Shown: positions 4,950-6,678 of the stretch, piece by piece
How positions within the stretch are numbered: the first letter of the stretch is position 1
Layout of the letters: each line of letters begins with the position of its first letter
NCBI GenBank assembly: GCA_003694235.1
Contig: RFKO01000252.1
Coordinates: 1-6,678, forward strand
DNA from: Anaerolineae bacterium
Lineage (GTDB): Bacteria; Chloroflexota; Anaerolineae; Anaerolineales; UBA11858
Length of the DNA: 6,678 nt
Direction: 5' to 3'
The notes under the pieces: generated by a model
What the model was told of the DNA's origin: nothing
Seen by the model: the letters and a program-made list of their open reading frames with translations, nothing else
Database searches by the model: none
Position numbers and translations under genes: made by a program

Positions 4950-5100
4950 TCTCCAGTTCCTCCAGTAATTCCAGCTCTTTTTTCAAGTTGCGGTAGCGCA
5001 CGACCAGGCTGACCAGGTACACCGTCATCACGAGGAAGAAAACGGTGTAGCCGACCACGAAATAGTTGAAGGTATCGGGGGTGGTTTGTTGCAACATCAT
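4939..5100 (-). CDS. ccmD: CcmD-like small membrane protein
   Basis: A 53-residue reading frame. It opens MMLQQTTPDT, has one membrane helix at about 12-35, then a basic Arg35-Tyr-Arg, and ends in a charged helical tail (LKKELELLEELENEG). This is the CcmD layout: one helix followed by a cytoplasmic coiled segment. In other bacteria CcmD helps release haem-loaded CcmE from the CcmABC complex. AGGAG at 5113-5109 lies 8 nt before the first ATG, which decides between the two adjacent ATG codons. It follows ccmC by 14 nt and overlaps the small cysteine gene by 11 nt. Sequence conservation in CcmD is low, so the call rests on topology, size and position directly after ccmC. Confidence 0.82.
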   Translation of the reverse strand: MMLQQTTPDTFNYFVVGYTVFFLVMTVYLVSLVVRYRNLKKELELLEELENEG

Positions 5101-5108
5101 TTGTTACA

Positions 5109-5113
5109 CTCCT
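5109..5113 (-). promoter_or_regulatory. Ribosome binding site of ccmD
   Basis: AGGAG on the minus strand, 8 nt from the ATG at 5100 and 11 nt from the second ATG. It lies between the ccmC stop and ccmD and supports the 53-residue frame as a real gene. Confidence 0.65.
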
Positions 5114-5114
5114 G

Positions 5115-5813
5115 TCAGGCCGAGACTTTGAGGCGCAGTTCTTCCACGCGGGCGGCCAGTTTGCCCATTCGCAGCCGGTGCAACAGCAGGTCGACGAACA
5201 CTACCGAGAAAGTGAACAGGCTGTAGAAGAAGGCCACTTTCATCCGCGGGGACATATTGAACGCCCCTTCGGCGGAGGGATCGCCGCTGCCGATCACGAC
5301 CGGGTGAATGGTGCGCAGCAGGCGGATGGAGATGAAGGTCAGGGGGACGGAGAGAAAGCCCAGGATGGCGTACACCGCCCCGAAGCGCGCGCGTCTGTCG
5401 GGATCCTCGATGCCCTGGCGCAGCATGATGTAAGCGGCGTAGATCAACTCGACAATGGTCGCGGTGGTCAGGCGGGGGTCCCACGTCCACCAGGTGTTCC
5501 AGATCGGACGCGCCCACACCGATCCCATGATGATGGCGACGAAGAAGAACACCAGGCTGATCTCCACCGCTGCCAGGCCGAGGGTATCATACTGCCGGTC
5601 GCCTTTTATCAGGTACAAAATGCCGGCCACCGCGGCCACCATAAAGCCCAGCATGCCGACCCATGCGGTGGCTACATGAAAGTAAAACACTTTCTGCACC
5701 AACCCCATCGTGCGCTCCATGGGCGCAAAAACGAACACCAGGAACACAGCCACGACGAAAAAGATCGCCGTCAGCACATCCAGAACGGTTAACCAACGTG
5801 GTTTGGTTTCCAT
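5115..5813 (-). CDS. ccmC: Haem exporter/cytochrome c assembly protein CcmC
   Basis: A 232-residue polytopic membrane protein of the CcmC/CcmF/CcsA haem-handling family. The tryptophan-rich motif WNTWWTWDPRLT is at 105-116. Two candidate haem-ligand histidines flank it: His46 (YFHVATAW) and His170 (RTIHP), matching the paired histidines of E. coli CcmC. Six membrane helices are likely near 11-31, 45-68, 80-100, 117-132, 143-163 and 192-212. CcmC presents haem to CcmE at the outer face of the membrane for c-type cytochrome maturation. GAGGAG, contained in the last codons of ccmB, precedes the ATG by 9 nt; the ccmB stop is only 6 nt upstream. The C-terminal tail (KLAARVEELRLKV) is charged and amphipathic. 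CcsA is a related alternative, but the length and the ccmB-ccmC-ccmD order favour CcmC. Confidence 0.95.
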   Translation of the reverse strand: METKPRWLTVLDVLTAIFFVVAVFLVFVFAPMERTMGLVQKVFYFHVATAWVGMLGFMVAAVAGILYLIKGDRQYDTLGLAAVEISLVFFFVAIIMGSVWARPIWNTWWTWDPRLTTATIVELIYAAYIMLRQGIEDPDRRARFGAVYAILGFLSVPLTFISIRLLRTIHPVVIGSGDPSAEGAFNMSPRMKVAFFYSLFTFSVVFVDLLLHRLRMGKLAARVEELRLKVSA

Positions 5814-5819
5814 AGAGAA

Positions 5820-6545
5820 TCACTCCTCAACAACATAATCGAAGAACATGAAGGCAATAGCCACGAAAATCACATCGTACACCAGCAGCAGGTTGATCCA
5901 CACTTTCAACTCTTCCCACGGTACGCCCTGCAAGAAGCCACCGCTGGCTTTGACGGCGGCGATCATCACCGGCACAACCAGCGGGAAAAGCAGAATGGGC
6001 AACAAGATGTCTCGCGTGCGCGCCTGCACCGCCATGGTGGAAAGCAGTGTGCCAACAGCCACATAACCTATCGAACCCATCAGAACCACCAGCAGCAATC
6101 CCGGATGGAACAGGTTGGTGTTGTACAGCACACTGTATAGAGGCAAGACTACCATTTCCACCACCAGCATGAAGATCAGGTTGCCGATGGCCTTGCCGAA
6201 GTAAATTGCGCTGCGGTCCACGGGCGCGAGCAGCAGGCCGTCCAGGCAGCCCCGGTCTTTCTCCGATGCCATTGAGCGGTTGAGGCCCAGGGTGCCGGCA
6301 AAGGCAAACGTCACCCACAACACGCCGGATGTCACGCTGGCGCGCGCTTTGGCATCCAGTTCAAGCGCAAAATTGAAGATCAGGATCACCAGCACGGCGA
6401 ACACCAGCATGCCGGTGAGCAGTTCGCGGCTGCGCCACTCGGCGGAGAGGTCTTTCCACACCACCGCCCACATGGCGCGCCAGAAAGCGCCCGCCGAGCC
6501 TGTTGCGGAGGCGCGTTCTGCCGTCGGGCTGGTCAGTTCATTCAT
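5820..6545 (-). CDS. ccmB: Haem exporter membrane subunit CcmB
   Basis: A 241-residue ABC-transporter permease-type protein that pairs with the CcmA ATPase. Marks are WKDLSAEWRSRELL (30-43), the block LNRSMASEKDRGCLDGLLLAPVDRSAIYFGK (88-118), and ARTRDILLPILLFPLVVPV (175-193). Six membrane helices are likely near 45-62, 73-88, 117-140, 148-172, 180-200 and 214-238. In CcmABCD, ATP use by CcmA/CcmB is needed to free holo-CcmE. The ATG at 6545 is preferred over an upstream in-frame ATG at 6596 because GGAGGT sits 5 nt before it and the longer version would lie inside ccmA. The first 20 residues are Ser/Thr/Ala-rich and make it somewhat longer than the usual CcmB of about 220 residues. It overlaps ccmA by 8 nt. 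Confidence 0.95.
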   Translation of the reverse strand: MNELTSPTAERASATGSAGAFWRAMWAVVWKDLSAEWRSRELLTGMLVFAVLVILIFNFALELDAKARASVTSGVLWVTFAFAGTLGLNRSMASEKDRGCLDGLLLAPVDRSAIYFGKAIGNLIFMLVVEMVVLPLYSVLYNTNLFHPGLLLVVLMGSIGYVAVGTLLSTMAVQARTRDILLPILLFPLVVPVMIAAVKASGGFLQGVPWEELKVWINLLLVYDVIFVAIAFMFFDYVVEE

Positions 6546-6678
6546 GGGCGACCTCCGTTTGTGCCACGGCCTGGCGGTAGAAGGCCAGCAGGTCATCTGG
6601 AGAGTTCATCTCTTGCCTGCGTACCGAGGCCACGATTTTACCGCGCGAGAGCACGTCGAAGCGCGAAGCCAGGTCGGC
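6538..6678 (-). CDS. ccmA: Haem exporter ATPase CcmA, C-terminal fragment
   Basis: The last 46 codons of a gene that continues beyond the window end; the frame is open to base 6678. The fragment reads ADLASRFDVLSRGKIVAS, then VRRQEMNSPDDLLAFYRQAV, ending VAHE. The first part matches the stretch after the H-loop of ABC ATPases, where the switched-strand L-x-x-G-R/K-I/V pattern occurs. Walker A, Walker B and the signature motif lie outside the window, so catalytic residues cannot be checked. Identity as CcmA rests on this partial match and on the direct 8-nt overlap with ccmB. Confidence 0.85.
   Translation of the reverse strand, partial: ADLASRFDVLSRGKIVASVRRQEMNSPDDLLAFYRQAVAQTEVAHE
6551..6556 (-). 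promoter_or_regulatory. Ribosome binding site of ccmB
   Basis: GGAGGT on the minus strand, inside the 3' end of ccmA and 5 nt from the ATG at 6545. It is the evidence for choosing the 241-residue form of CcmB. Confidence 0.7.

Noticed and set aside
5178..5792. Plus-strand open frame of 204 codons opposite ccmC
   Set aside because: The product is His/Gln/Arg/Asp-rich and lacks any domain; it mirrors the ccmC membrane-protein codons and has no ribosome binding site context.

Overview
The window looks like a piece of a bacterial chromosome of moderate-to-high GC. The gene mix (a DUF3662-FHA / membrane-FHA pair, archease, a CcmABCD-type haem exporter, a split class I fumarase subunit) suits a Chloroflexota bacterium, perhaps an Anaerolineae lineage. 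That placement is inference from gene content and style, because there is no rRNA or marker gene here. No mobile element, CRISPR array, tRNA or rRNA was seen.

Layout: (1) 1-494, minus strand: an archease gene, with a degenerate heptanucleotide repeat beyond its 3' end at the window edge. (2) 495-688: a divergent intergenic region with a very good sigma70-type promoter for the plus-strand cluster and a possible -10 for archease. (3) 689-4677, plus strand: a tightly packed, probably co-transcribed series. It holds three FHA-domain genes joined by overlapping stop/start codons, an S-methyl-5'-thioadenosine phosphorylase, the beta (C-terminal) subunit of a tartrate/fumarate-type hydro-lyase, an unrecognised three-helix membrane protein, and a DUF423 membrane protein. 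A 76-bp gap inside this series is filled by a tandem array of GAC-initiated heptamers. (4) 4678-4739: a 13-bp perfect hairpin with A/T flanks, acting as a shared terminator between convergent units. (5) 4740-6678, minus strand: a cytochrome c maturation cluster in the order ccmA (3' end only), ccmB, ccmC, ccmD, then a small YHS/TRASH-like cysteine protein. The genes overlap or lie within 14 nt of each other.

How the genes work together: the first two FHA proteins have the architecture of actinobacterial FhaA and FhaB, which read phosphothreonine marks made by PASTA-type Ser/Thr kinases at the cell envelope. The third is a soluble single-FHA protein clearly related to the FHA domain of the first. 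The kinase and phosphatase are not in the window. The metabolic genes that follow (methylthioadenosine salvage, a hydro-lyase subunit) have no obvious link to FHA signalling. The minus-strand cluster encodes the ABC-type haem delivery machinery for c-type cytochrome assembly.

The least explained items are the two heptamer arrays, the hydro-lyase beta subunit without its alpha partner, the TQV-containing tail of the third FHA protein, and the small cysteine protein coupled to ccmD.
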